Assembly: GCF_047159865.1 (NCBI RefSeq)
Contig: NZ_AP038804.1
Location: 2,046,001 to 2,110,000, forward strand
Length of the DNA: 64,000 bases
Reading direction: 5' to 3'
From: JAIOSF01 sp047159865
GTDB lineage: Bacteria > Campylobacterota > Campylobacteria > Campylobacterales > Arcobacteraceae
Position numbers and translations under genes: made by a program. This document shows, in pieces, positions 34,932-43,445 of this stretch (positions are counted from its first letter, which is position 1; every line of letters starts with the position of its first letter). The notes under the pieces were generated by a model. That model saw only the letters and a program-made list of their open reading frames with translations, did not search any database and had not been told where the DNA came from.

Positions 34932-35861
34932 CTATTTTTCATCTCTTTTTCTATCTAGCCATACCATGATAGCTTTTTGTGCATGAAGTCTATTTTCTGC
35001 TTCAGCAAAAATATTTGGAGCGTATTTTTCAAAGACTTCTGTACTTACTTCATACTCTCTATATGCAGGTAAACAGTGTAAGAAAATAGCTTTTTTATGT
35101 GCTAGTTTCATCATTTTTGCATCTACCATATATCCTTTAAAGTCTTTGATTCTTTTCTCTTTTTCTTCCTCTTGCCCCATAGAAACCCAAGTGTCAGTTG
35201 TAACTACTGTTGCACCTTTGATAGCTGATTTTGGGTCATTTGAGATGATTAATTTAGCACCAGATTTTTTAGCTATTTTAAGCGCATCTTTTAAGATTTT
35301 TTTATCTACTTCATAGCCTTTTGGTGTTGCAACTCTTAACTCAAAACCAAGTTTCGCTGCAAGCATAAGCCATGAATGAGTCATATTATTTCCATCGCCA
35401 ACATAAGCTACAATAATATTATTCTTTAATCCGCATTCACAAATAGTAAGATAGTCAGCCATTAGTTGAATAGGGTGAAATTTATCTGTAAGACCATTGA
35501 TAACAGGTACTTTAGAATATGAAGCAAACTCTTCAAGCTCTTTTTGAGAATCATTCCTGATCATAATCATATCAACCATACTAGAAATAACTCTACTAGT
35601 ATCAGAAATAGGCTCACCTCGTCCTAGTTGGATATCATTTGAACTTAAAAATAATCCTACTCCACCTAGTTGATAAATACCAGTTTCAAAACTAACACGA
35701 GTTCGTGTACTACTTTTTTCAAAAATCATACCTAAAGTTTTATTTGGCATGTATTTTTTCATCACTTTTTCTTTAGTCTCTTTTTTTATACTGATTGCTA
35801 ATTCATTTATTTCGATTATCTCTTCTTGTGTGAAGTCTTTTAATGTTAAAAAATGTCTCAT
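34932..35861 (-). CDS. argF: Ornithine carbamoyltransferase, 309 aa
   Basis: Condenses carbamoyl phosphate with ornithine to citrulline in arginine synthesis. Motifs: carbamoyl-phosphate binding SSTRTRVSFETG (about 52-63), the HPIQLMADYLT loop and the catalytic HCLPAYREYEVS near the C-terminus (ornithine side). Length and motifs are standard. Sits between murA and hemN in one tight operon (4-nt and 0-nt gaps). Confidence 0.96.
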   Translation of the reverse strand: MRHFLTLKDFTQEEIIEINELAISIKKETKEKVMKKYMPNKTLGMIFEKSSTRTRVSFETGIYQLGGVGLFLSSNDIQLGRGEPISDTSRVISSMVDMIMIRNDSQKELEEFASYSKVPVINGLTDKFHPIQLMADYLTICECGLKNNIIVAYVGDGNNMTHSWLMLAAKLGFELRVATPKGYEVDKKILKDALKIAKKSGAKLIISNDPKSAIKGATVVTTDTWVSMGQEEEKEKRIKDFKGYMVDAKMMKLAHKKAIFLHCLPAYREYEVSTEVFEKYAPNIFAEAENRLHAQKAIMVWLDRKRDEK

Positions 35862-35865
35862 AGTA

Positions 35866-37143
35866 TTAAATTTCCTTATCTCTTATTATATTTGCACCTA
35901 ATGCAGTTAATTTTTTTTCTAGTTTATCATAACCTCTGTCAAGATGATAAATTCTATGTATATTTGTTTCTCCATCTGCTACAAGACCTGCTAATACTAA
36001 AGCACTACTGGCTCTTAAATCTGTAGCCATTACATCTGTACCTAATAGTTTTTTTGGTGTCCCTTGAATATTGGCAGTTGTTCCATTTACTGTGATCTCG
36101 GCTCCCATTCGTACAAGCTCACTTACATGCATAAACCTATTTTCAAAAAGCTTTTCATCTATAATGCTCATACCATCTGCCATAGTTGCAAGTGCCATAA
36201 ACTGAGCTTGCATATCTGTTGGAAACCCAGGATATTCTGTGGTGATAATATTTACAGGTTTTACTTTATTTGCAGGTAAAATAGTGATGCTAGTTTTATC
36301 TTTTAATATTCCAAAACCCATCTCCTCAAATTTTGCTAAGACAGCATCTAAATGTTTTGGTTCAACATTTTCAACTTTTAAAATAGCATTTGTAATAGCC
36401 CCAGCACAAAGGTATGTACCAGCTTCGATTCTATCTGGAATGATTGTAAAATCTTTCATATCTAAAAGTTGTTGTTTTGAACCCTCTATAGTAATAGTGT
36501 TTGTTCCTATACCTTCTATATAGATACCTGCATCTCTTATAATTTCACAAAGTTGAATCACTTCTGGTTCTTTAGCTGCATTTACAATTGTTGTTTTTCC
36601 ATCCGCTAAAGCAGCTGCCATAACAATATTTTCTGTACCTGTTACAGTGATTTTATCAAATACAATAGTTGCACCTTGAAGACCTTTTGGCGCTTTAGCT
36701 TCGATGTATCCATTTTTGATCTCTATAGTTGCACCCATTTGTTCTAGTGCTTTTAGGTGTAAATCAACTGGGCGTTGACCAATAGCACAACCTCCAGGAA
36801 GAGAAACTTCACAATGTCCAAATCGAGCCAATAAAGGTCCTAGAACCAAAATAGAGGCTCTCATCGTTTTTACTATTTCGTATGTTGCTTTTGTTTTATC
36901 TATAGTTGTTGAATCTATTTGTAAAAAGTTTTTATTTTTGTCATAGGTTGCCCCAAGCATCTCAAGTAATTGTAGTAATGTATTTATATCTACAACATCT
37001 GGTAAGTTTGATATGTTTAGTTTATTTGATGATAAGATAGTAGCTGCTAAAAGTGGTAATGCTGCATTTTTAGCTCCACTAATTTTAACACTACCTTTTA
37101 GGTTTTTTTTTCCAATTACTTTTAAATAATCCAACTGGTACAT
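35866..37143 (-). CDS. murA: UDP-N-acetylglucosamine 1-carboxyvinyltransferase, 425 aa
   Basis: First committed step of peptidoglycan synthesis, adding enolpyruvate to UDP-GlcNAc. The EPSP-synthase-like fold is evident; the catalytic, fosfomycin-reactive Cys is C119 in SLPGGCAIGQRP. Other family stretches are ISGAKNAALPLLAATIL, ADGKTTIVNAAKEPE and DLRASSALVLAGL. First gene of the leftward operon and divergent from cas9 across about 145 bp. Confidence 0.97.
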   Translation of the reverse strand: MYQLDYLKVIGKKNLKGSVKISGAKNAALPLLAATILSSNKLNISNLPDVVDINTLLQLLEMLGATYDKNKNFLQIDSTTIDKTKATYEIVKTMRASILVLGPLLARFGHCEVSLPGGCAIGQRPVDLHLKALEQMGATIEIKNGYIEAKAPKGLQGATIVFDKITVTGTENIVMAAALADGKTTIVNAAKEPEVIQLCEIIRDAGIYIEGIGTNTITIEGSKQQLLDMKDFTIIPDRIEAGTYLCAGAITNAILKVENVEPKHLDAVLAKFEEMGFGILKDKTSITILPANKVKPVNIITTEYPGFPTDMQAQFMALATMADGMSIIDEKLFENRFMHVSELVRMGAEITVNGTTANIQGTPKKLLGTDVMATDLRASSALVLAGLVADGETNIHRIYHLDRGYDKLEKKLTALGANIIRDKEI

Positions 37144-37287
37144 CCTTTTTTTTGAAAAATAACGTTCATTATAGCTTTTAAATAATTTAAATACAATATA
37201 ATAGTCTAAAAAGCGATAAATTAATAATTCAGATAATTATATGCTTAATTAGTTACAATTGTTGTAAGAATTTTAAAGGAATATATT
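37144..37287 (+). promoter_or_regulatory. cas9: Divergent promoter region murA / cas9
   Basis: AT-rich spacer of 144 bp. On the + strand TACAAT at 37254-37259 lies 29 nt before the cas9 start and is the best -10 candidate; there is no convincing -35, which is common for Campylobacterota promoters. A second TATAAT-like word (about 37196-37201) is further upstream. AAAGGA at 37275-37280 is the cas9 ribosome binding site. Confidence 0.4.
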
Positions 37288-40200
37288 TTGAAAAAACTTT
37301 CAGTTTCAATCGACATGGGTGCAAAAAACAATGGTGTATTTTTAGTAAAAAGTGATGGTACTACTATCCAAAACAAAAAAGCTACAAATATTATAGTAGA
37401 TAATATAAACTTTTCAAAAAAAAGTCGAAGAGAAAATCGTCACAAAGATAGAAACTACAAAAGAAGAAAGCTAGCTAAAAGACTTTTAGAAGAGTTCATA
37501 GACTTTGCAAAGTATACTCAAAATCAACAAGAACTTATCTTAGGGCTTCTAAACAATAGAGGATATACTTTTATCTCAACATCTACAGAGTTTGAAAAAC
37601 TCAATGATGAAACAGTAAAGTTTATAAATAAATACTTTGAAGAACTTAACGGATTAATTTCAAAAGAGGATTTTGAAAATAAAGTAAGTGAATTTGAAAA
37701 TTTAGATGAACTAAAAGAGTTTATACATAGTACCAATGAAAAAATAGGTATTGAAACAAAAAAGAAAAAAGCAGAGTTTTATAAAGAGTTTCAAAACTCT
37801 TTTTCTAGCTTTATAAAAAAAGATTTGATAGTAGTTAGAGATTTATTCTCAAATATCTTAAAAGAGTTAGATACAGGAAGTAAGCCAAGAGCTAAATACC
37901 TTGATGAGATAAAAGAGGAGATAGAAAAAGATTTTAATTTTATCAAAGAGTACTCAAAAGAAGAGTTTTTTTATCTTATAGGAAATATCTCGAATTTTCA
38001 GCTAAGAGTATTAAGAAAGTATTTCAATCAAAAATTTGATAATAAACTAGATATTTTAAAACTAGATTTAAAGGTACGAAGATATTTCAAAGCTTTTCAC
38101 TATAAAAGTGAAAAAGAAAAAGCTCAAAGAAAAGAGCTATTTAGTATATTAGATACTCAGCCAAATATTATAGAGTTTTTAATATCTACAGACCCAAGCC
38201 TTACTATTCCACCTTATGAAGATATGAATAATCGTGACACTTACAAATGTAACTCTATGCTTATAAAGTGCGAGCTAATAACAGATGAAGTAAAAGAAAC
38301 AATAGATTATCTACTTTCAAAACCAGAATTTTCAAATCTTCTAATCTCATCAAATGAGGGAGTATTTGAAAAAGAGGAACTACTAAAAACAAAAGTAGTA
38401 TCAGGAAACAAACAAATCAAAGAGGACTTTACTTACTCAAAATATCTTCAAAGAATACTAGATGCTACAAGTGAGATAACTACAAGAGAACTAAATCCTA
38501 GAAATGTATTCAAACATAAAGCAAAGTTTGAAAAAGGAAGTATTGATAGTATAGTATGCTTTCAAAAAGTATTTGGTCTAAAAGCCTATAATAGCTTAAA
38601 AGATATAGCTACAAAATACTACAAAGAGGAGGAAAAGATACACAATGGTATCTATGAAGAGTCAAACTCTATTTTTGTAAAGTGTAACACAAACACACCT
38701 TATAAAAACAATGCAAAACATATCTTACTAAAACCTATATACTCTTATAGCTTTTCAAGTGAAGAGTCTGATAAGTTCTTAGAAGATATAAAAGCTACAA
38801 AAGGTTTACAAACAGCCCTTCAAAGAGTAAGTGATGAAGCTAAAAAATACCAAAATAGTTTTTATCATATCATTGAAGCTTGTTTTAAAAATGAAAAGTG
38901 TGTAGATGATAAAGATATAAAACTAATAGTAAAAAATATAAACAAAAACTTCTTAGATTTAAAACAGATATTAAAAGATAAAAATACTTACCTAGATGAG
39001 ATAGAAAGTGTAGATGAATCTAATCTAAAAAGAGTCATAAACATCTTCAAACAAACCTATGAGATACTTTTCAAAGAGTTAGGGGGATTTAATAAAACTT
39101 GTAAACACTGTACAATAGAAAATGCCCTAAGAAGTGATGAGAGTTTAACAATAGGGAAAAGACTACTATCCGATGTAGCAAAACCAATAGATGGTATGCT
39201 TGATATGATGCTAGATAGACTTGCCTTTGAGATAAGTGAAAATATAGATGAAACTGATATAAAAGATATAGAAAAACTAGAGATACTATTAGAACAAAAC
39301 AGATTTGAGTTTGAAGAAAATCTAAATACTATAAAAAGAGCAAATGACTCATCTATAAAAAAATACAAAAGAGAGAACAAAGATAAACTAAATGTAGATA
39401 TATGTCCATATAGTGGAAAAAGTTTTGATAAAGGTGACTGGGATCATATATTACCTCAAAGTAAGGGAGTGTATAACTCAAAAGCAAATATGATTTATTG
39501 TTCTGTGGAGGGTAATCAAAAGATAAAAGGCAATCAAGATTATACTTTAGAAATGTTACATGAAAAACACCTTAAAAAAGTATTTGGCAAAAAGTCACTT
39601 GAAGAGATAAAAACTATCATAAAAACAGGAATAGAAAGTATAAATATAGATAACTTTACAAACTTTGACAATCTAAAACTACACCAACAAATAGCACTAA
39701 GATACGCACTGTTTTTAAGAGATAGTGAAGAATTCAAAAAAGCTTTTGAGATACTAAGACGAGATAAGATAAAAACTTTTTCAAATGGTACTCAAAAAAG
39801 ATTAGCAAGATTTATCTATGAAAAATTATCTAAAAAGTTTGGAACGAGCTTTAAAAATATAGAAGTAGATAGTAAAACAATAGATAATCAACTAGTAAGA
39901 ACCACTAGAAATATTTTATCGGCACAAAAACAAGAATTAGAAAAAAAAGAGATTCAAGATAGTCATTCACACTGTATAGATGCTATGGTAGTATTTTATC
40001 TCGCAAACTCTACTATAAAAGGAAGAGCCAATAAGAAAAAAGAAAATATAGCCTCACTAGTTCCACTTTTTGATTTTGAAGATATTTATTTAGAAGAATC
40101 AGGTATAAACAACCTTTCAAAGAAAAAGACATTTATTAACTCTCCTACAAAAGAGTTAGGTTCATATAAACTTTTTGATGATACGATTTATAGTGAACAA

Positions 40201-41286
40201 TACAAACATATCACAAATAAAAACAATAAAAAAGAGATAGATAAACTTATAGAATATGCACTATTGTTTGATACTAAAAATGGTAAGAAAAGATATCTAA
40301 ACTCTTTTGAAGAACTAGAAGAGGGAAGAGTTTATAAAATAGATGTACAAAAAGTATCAAATACTTTATATGATTTATTTATAATTAAAAATAACACTGA
40401 ACTATATAGTCTAAAGTTTCTTGACAAACTTCAATATGTAAGCTCAAGAAAAGAGATAGAAACTATATTTTTTGATGATAAGCAAACAAAACTAAAAGAG
40501 TTTAGTGCTATTAAAAATATCCCTTACTTTAGTCAAAAACTCTATAAAGCAGTATATAAAAAACTTCAAGAGTGTGAAAGCCTTTTTAAAACAAATGAAG
40601 ATGGAAAAACTTTTTTAAATAGTGAAGTATTAAATAAACTTTTAAAAGATATGTTTGACTCAAAACAAAAAGAGGAAAATAGACAGCAAAGAAAAAGAGC
40701 TAAAAAAAGACACAAATACACACTACCTATACTAGGAAGTGCAAAGTTTAGAATAAAAAGAAAAAACACATGGCAAGTACTAGGAAACAAAGATATAGCT
40801 ACAAAAAACTATATAATAAATGGCGATATAAAACCTATACCATATTTTACAAAAAATACTATACCTTTAAAAGTAGCTGATTTGTTGGATTGTTTATTGA
40901 TAGATGAAAACAGTAAACCTGTTTATGAAGTCGATAATATTGATATCGAAGATGTAAGTAAATATTTGGTAACTCTTAAGTATCTAGTAAGTGAATCAAA
41001 GAGATGTACTCTTCAAGTTACTTTTATAAAGTCAAGTTTTAAAGATATAGGTTTTAGTGATATAACAATATTTGATGGTGCTAAAGATGAAGTGTTTAAA
41101 TCTTTTTTAGAAAACTATATAGAAAACAAAGACTTGAAACTAAATAGTTTTTTAGGTTCTATACGAGATGGACTAAAAGCAAAAGCCACACTTATAGATA
41201 ATAACGCAAAAACAATAACACTTCAATATAAAGCAGGGATAACAAAAGATAAAAAACAAATAATCCTAAATAATATAAAGGATTAA
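37288..41286 (+). CDS. cas9: Cas9 RNA-guided endonuclease, type II-B-like, 1332 aa
   Basis: Effector of the CRISPR system. RuvC-I is at the N-terminus (SVSIDMGAKNNGVFLV, D9), then an Arg-rich bridge helix (KSRRENRHKDRNYKRRKLAKR), alpha-helical recognition lobe to about 640, RuvC-II (RLAFEISENI, E648), the HNH domain (GDWDHILPQSK, H720) and RuvC-III (SHSHCIDAMVVFY, H893 and D898). Cys pairs TCKHC near 608 and the single Cys in CPYSGKSF near HNH are additional. All nuclease residues are present, so double-strand cleavage is expected. SIDMGAKNNGVF resembles the II-B Francisella Cas9 start (IDLGVKNTGVF), but the protein is about 300 residues shorter than that 1629-aa enzyme. The start codon is TTG, fixed by AAAGGA 7 nt upstream. 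Confidence 0.96.
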   Translation: MKKLSVSIDMGAKNNGVFLVKSDGTTIQNKKATNIIVDNINFSKKSRRENRHKDRNYKRRKLAKRLLEEFIDFAKYTQNQQELILGLLNNRGYTFISTSTEFEKLNDETVKFINKYFEELNGLISKEDFENKVSEFENLDELKEFIHSTNEKIGIETKKKKAEFYKEFQNSFSSFIKKDLIVVRDLFSNILKELDTGSKPRAKYLDEIKEEIEKDFNFIKEYSKEEFFYLIGNISNFQLRVLRKYFNQKFDNKLDILKLDLKVRRYFKAFHYKSEKEKAQRKELFSILDTQPNIIEFLISTDPSLTIPPYEDMNNRDTYKCNSMLIKCELITDEVKETIDYLLSKPEFSNLLISSNEGVFEKEELLKTKVVSGNKQIKEDFTYSKYLQRILDATSEITTRELNPRNVFKHKAKFEKGSIDSIVCFQKVFGLKAYNSLKDIATKYYKEEEKIHNGIYEESNSIFVKCNTNTPYKNNAKHILLKPIYSYSFSSEESDKFLEDIKATKGLQTALQRVSDEAKKYQNSFYHIIEACFKNEKCVDDKDIKLIVKNINKNFLDLKQILKDKNTYLDEIESVDESNLKRVINIFKQTYEILFKELGGFNKTCKHCTIENALRSDESLTIGKRLLSDVAKPIDGMLDMMLDRLAFEISENIDETDIKDIEKLEILLEQNRFEFEENLNTIKRANDSSIKKYKRENKDKLNVDICPYSGKSFDKGDWDHILPQSKGVYNSKANMIYCSVEGNQKIKGNQDYTLEMLHEKHLKKVFGKKSLEEIKTIIKTGIESINIDNFTNFDNLKLHQQIALRYALFLRDSEEFKKAFEILRRDKIKTFSNGTQKRLARFIYEKLSKKFGTSFKNIEVDSKTIDNQLVRTTRNILSAQKQELEKKEIQDSHSHCIDAMVVFYLANSTIKGRANKKKENIASLVPLFDFEDIYLEESGINNLSKKKTFINSPTKELGSYKLFDDTIYSEQYKHITNKNNKKEIDKLIEYALLFDTKNGKKRYLNSFEELEEGRVYKIDVQKVSNTLYDLFIIKNNTELYSLKFLDKLQYVSSRKEIETIFFDDKQTKLKEFSAIKNIPYFSQKLYKAVYKKLQECESLFKTNEDGKTFLNSEVLNKLLKDMFDSKQKEENRQQRKRAKKRHKYTLPILGSAKFRIKRKNTWQVLGNKDIATKNYIINGDIKPIPYFTKNTIPLKVADLLDCLLIDENSKPVYEVDNIDIEDVSKYLVTLKYLVSESKRCTLQVTFIKSSFKDIGFSDITIFDGAKDEVFKSFLENYIENKDLKLNSFLGSIRDGLKAKATLIDNNAKTITLQYKAGITKDKKQIILNNIKD

Positions 41287-41287
41287 A

Positions 41288-41344
41288 ATGTCAAGTATAG
41301 TTTCTAAAAAAGTAGATTCAAATGAAACATGTCATAGTAAATAA
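41288..41344 (+). CDS. 18-codon ORF bridging cas9 and cas1 (possible coupling peptide)
   Basis: ATG 41288 lies 1 nt after the cas9 stop with AAAGGA 5 nt upstream. The frame MSSIVSKKVDSNETCHSK ends in TAA at 41342-41344, overlapping the cas1 start (41322) by 23 nt in another frame. Cas1's own ATG has no clear ribosome binding site. The small ORF may thus deliver ribosomes to cas1 by reinitiation. A simple single-base slip in the A-run does not join it to cas1, so it is not an obvious frameshifted N-terminus. Confidence 0.35.
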   Translation: MSSIVSKKVDSNETCHSK

Positions 41345-42287
41345 CTACGGGATGTTTCTAGGGCTAAAATCCCAAAGACTCACTATAAAACAAGATGGAA
41401 ATATAAAAAATGAGATAGCTTTAAATAGAATAAAAACTATTCAAGTTTTATCTCGTGGCATTTCTCTGTCTAGTGACCTTATAAATACTTGTGCGGTAAG
41501 AGGGATAAAAATATTTTTCAATACTTTTAACTCTTTTTCAGCACTTCATGCAATCTATGAACATAAATCAGTTCAAGTGAGAAAAAATCAATTTTTAAAA
41601 TGTGACACAATAGATGGATTAGAACTTGCAAGAAAACTTATAATAGGAAAACTAAAAAACCAAAGAGCAACACTTTTATATAGTAGTAGAAATATCAAAG
41701 ATGAAAAAAAAGATAGAGTGATAGATCTTTTTGATACATCTATTGTACAACTTAAAAATGCAAAAGATATCTCAAAAGAATATATTATGGGAGTAGAGGG
41801 TGTAAGTGCTAGTTATTATTTTGAGTATTTACGAACCATGCAACTTTTTCCTACCTCTTTTAAGTATCGTACAAAAAGACACTCAGAAGAGATAACAAAT
41901 ATCGCTTTAAACTATGGATATGCGATACTGTTCAATTTTATTTACAAGTCATGCACAAATGCTGGATTAGAACCTTATTGTGGTGTACTTCATAGTGTAA
42001 GAAGTGCAAAACCATCATTGATACTAGATATTATGGAAGAGTATAGAAGTTTTGTAGTTGATAGAAATGTGATAAAACTGAGAAGTAAACTATCTAAGAT
42101 GAAGCCTGAAAATTTTGACAAGATAAAAAAAGAGTTAGCCACTGCTATTTTAAGTACACTTACAAAAAAATATAAATACAATCATAAAAAACTTACCTTA
42201 GAAAGTATTATACAAAGACAAATATATAAAATATCTGGATATTTTTGTGAATCAGCAAAATATAAATCTTATATTTTTAGGTGGTGA
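41322..42287 (+). CDS. cas1: Cas1 integrase of spacer acquisition, 321 aa
   Basis: Metal-dependent integrase that, with Cas2, inserts new spacers. The N-terminal beta-domain (VIVNNYGMFLGLKSQRLTI, NRIKTIQVLSRGISLSSDLI) and the C-terminal helical domain are present. The catalytic set is visible: Glu in VEGVSASYYFEYL, His in YCGVLHSVRSAKPSLILD and the Asp/Glu region DIMEEYRSFVVD. The length fits. It follows cas9 by 35 nt. Its sequence is of the form seen with II-B systems that also carry Cas4. Confidence 0.95.
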   Translation: MKHVIVNNYGMFLGLKSQRLTIKQDGNIKNEIALNRIKTIQVLSRGISLSSDLINTCAVRGIKIFFNTFNSFSALHAIYEHKSVQVRKNQFLKCDTIDGLELARKLIIGKLKNQRATLLYSSRNIKDEKKDRVIDLFDTSIVQLKNAKDISKEYIMGVEGVSASYYFEYLRTMQLFPTSFKYRTKRHSEEITNIALNYGYAILFNFIYKSCTNAGLEPYCGVLHSVRSAKPSLILDIMEEYRSFVVDRNVIKLRSKLSKMKPENFDKIKKELATAILSTLTKKYKYNHKKLTLESIIQRQIYKISGYFCESAKYKSYIFRW

Positions 42288-42297
42288 AAATCATATA

Positions 42298-42323
42298 AAA
42301 AGAGTGAACTGCTTCACTCTTTT
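42298..42323. terminator. Stem-loop in the cas1-cas2 gap
   Basis: AAAAGAGTGAA (42298-42308) and TTCACTCTTTT (42313-42323) form a perfect 11-bp stem with a CTGC loop, flanked by an A-tract and a T-tract. It resembles an intrinsic (possibly bidirectional) terminator 10 nt after cas1. A second short hairpin (GTGC TATAG GCAC, about 42345-42357) lies before the cas2 ribosome binding site GGAGG. An 83-nt gap with structure is unusual inside a cas operon. Confidence 0.5.
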
Positions 42324-42370
42324 AGATTTGGAACCGTAAACGATGTGCTATAGGCACCGATGGAGGCATT

Positions 42371-42658
42371 ATGTATAGTCAAATAATAGTAAGCTATGAT
42401 ATAAGTGATACAAAAAATCGAACAAAGTTTTTCGAAGAGTTGAAAAATGTAGGTTTGATTTCAATACAAAAATCTGTATTCTGGGGATATGTATTGGTTA
42501 GTGAAAAAAGAATTATCAAAGAACTTTTTAAAAAATACTGTGATATTAAAATAGATAAAGCATTTATGTCAAATGTTTCTTTAGATAAAGATATGAAAAA
42601 TAGTTTCGGTTATGATGAAGATGATTTTAAACATCCTGAGAGTTTTGAAATAGTATGA
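42371..42658 (+). CDS. cas2: Cas2, 95 aa
   Basis: Ferredoxin-fold dimer that scaffolds two Cas1 dimers in spacer integration. The first strand IIVSYDISDTKNRTKFFEEL contains the conserved Asp; QKSVFWGYVLVSEKRII follows. Length is normal. GGAGG lies 5-8 nt before the ATG. The stop overlaps the cas4 start by 4 nt. Confidence 0.92.
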   Translation: MYSQIIVSYDISDTKNRTKFFEELKNVGLISIQKSVFWGYVLVSEKRIIKELFKKYCDIKIDKAFMSNVSLDKDMKNSFGYDEDDFKHPESFEIV

Positions 42659-43227
42659 TACCTATAAATCTTATAAGACAGTATCATTTCTGTCCTAGAA
42701 TTGTTTACTATAATTTGCTTACAAATATAAAACCATATTATCCAAGACAAGTAAGTTTAGGAGAAGAGTATCATGAAATTCAAGAAAAACTATCAAAAAA
42801 TAGAAAGTTTGTAAAACTTGGTATAAATTATGATGAGATTATATTAAATAAATATTATGAAAATGAAAAGTTAAATATCTGTGGTATAGTAGATTTAGCT
42901 TTGATATGTAAAAATGAGATTGTACCTATTGAGTTTAAATTTGTTGATTCGAAAAAACCTTCTTATTCTCATGTTTTACAATTATATGGATATGGTTTAT
43001 TGATAAGTAATACTTATAAAAAAGATTTTAATACGGCTATCATAAGCTACTCAAATAATATGAAAATATTTAAAATACCTATAACTCCAAAGATAAAAAA
43101 TGATTTTTTTGATACTATGAAAAATATTGAACAAATTGTAAAAAATGATATTTTACCAAATAGTAGTGCAGATGAAAATAAGTGTGGTCAATGTGAATAT
43201 TTAAATTTTTGTGATGATAGATTTTAA
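42655..43227 (+). CDS. cas4: Cas4 exonuclease of spacer acquisition, 190 aa
   Basis: PD-(D/E)XK (RecB-type) nuclease with an Fe-S cluster that trims prespacers and helps select PAM. N-terminal Cys in YHFCPRIVYYNLL; nuclease core Asp in GIVDLALIC and PIEFKFVDSK; the QxxxY motif as QLYGYGLLI; and the C-terminal cluster ligands CGQCEYLNFC (C-x2-C-x5-C). Cas4 next to Cas9, Cas1 and Cas2 is the hallmark of subtype II-B. Its stop lies 3 nt before the hairpin that ends the oppositely transcribed tracrRNA. Confidence 0.95.
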   Translation: MIPINLIRQYHFCPRIVYYNLLTNIKPYYPRQVSLGEEYHEIQEKLSKNRKFVKLGINYDEIILNKYYENEKLNICGIVDLALICKNEIVPIEFKFVDSKKPSYSHVLQLYGYGLLISNTYKKDFNTAIISYSNNMKIFKIPITPKIKNDFFDTMKNIEQIVKNDILPNSSADENKCGQCEYLNFCDDRF

Positions 43228-43230
43228 AAG

Positions 43231-43333
43231 TGACGGATGGGTATGGTAAAGACCAGTGACCCATTTCATTTGTATTTATCCGTCATTATGATTTCAACCA
43301 GAGGTTGAATCTATTTATAATTTGTTAGAAGTA
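43231..43333 (-). ncRNA. tracrRNA: Predicted tracrRNA
   Basis: Read on the - strand, 43328 to 43291 is a degenerate copy of the whole CRISPR repeat: its first 14 bases (CTAACAAATTATAA) are identical, then TAGA, TCAAC and TTGAAA are kept with differences between them. It would pair with a crRNA transcribed from the - strand: 14 perfect base pairs at the repeat 3' end and 7 at the GUUUCAA end, with a central bulge as in known crRNA-tracrRNA duplexes. The 3' part folds as TGACGGAT (43285-43278) with ATCCGTCA (43238-43231), enclosing ATGGGT/ACCCAT, and ends in CTTTT, a terminator-like tail. Its 3' end meets the cas4 stop. Size about 100 nt. Confidence 0.88.
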
Positions 43334-43334
43334 A

Positions 43335-43363
43335 AGTATAGCATTTTTTCCACAAATAAGCAA
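43335..43363 (-). promoter_or_regulatory. Promoter of the tracrRNA
   Basis: On the - strand TTGCTT (43363-43358) and TATACT (43340-43335) are separated by exactly 17 bp, a near-consensus sigma70 promoter. Transcription would start 5-7 nt further on, at about 43331-43328, at the first bases of the anti-repeat. Confidence 0.75.
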
Positions 43364-43419
43364 CTTTTTGAAGTTTTTTTTAAAGTGGTAAAAATTATAA
43401 TTAACAAACTCTATAAAGC

Positions 43420-43445
43420 CCTTAATAAAGGGCTAAAAATTTGCT
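43420..43445. repeat. Hairpin at the distal end of the CRISPR array
   Basis: AGCCCTT, AATA, AAGGGCT lies at about 43416-43433 between the last repeat and the tracrRNA promoter. Read on the - strand it follows the array and could end the pre-crRNA before it runs into the tracrRNA promoter, though the T-run after it is weak (TTATAG). Confidence 0.4.

Noticed and set aside
39057..40790. Ser/Phe-rich - strand frames inside cas9
   Set aside because: Reverse-strand reading of Lys/Glu-rich coding DNA; no start signals.
41288..41344. cas1 frameshift joining the 18-codon ORF to cas1
   Set aside because: Shifting at the A-run by one base runs straight into a TAG; Cas1 already has a complete N-terminal domain from 41322.
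42288..42370. A scaRNA-like second guide RNA between cas1 and cas2
   Set aside because: No similarity to the repeat or anti-repeat in this gap; only hairpins are seen.
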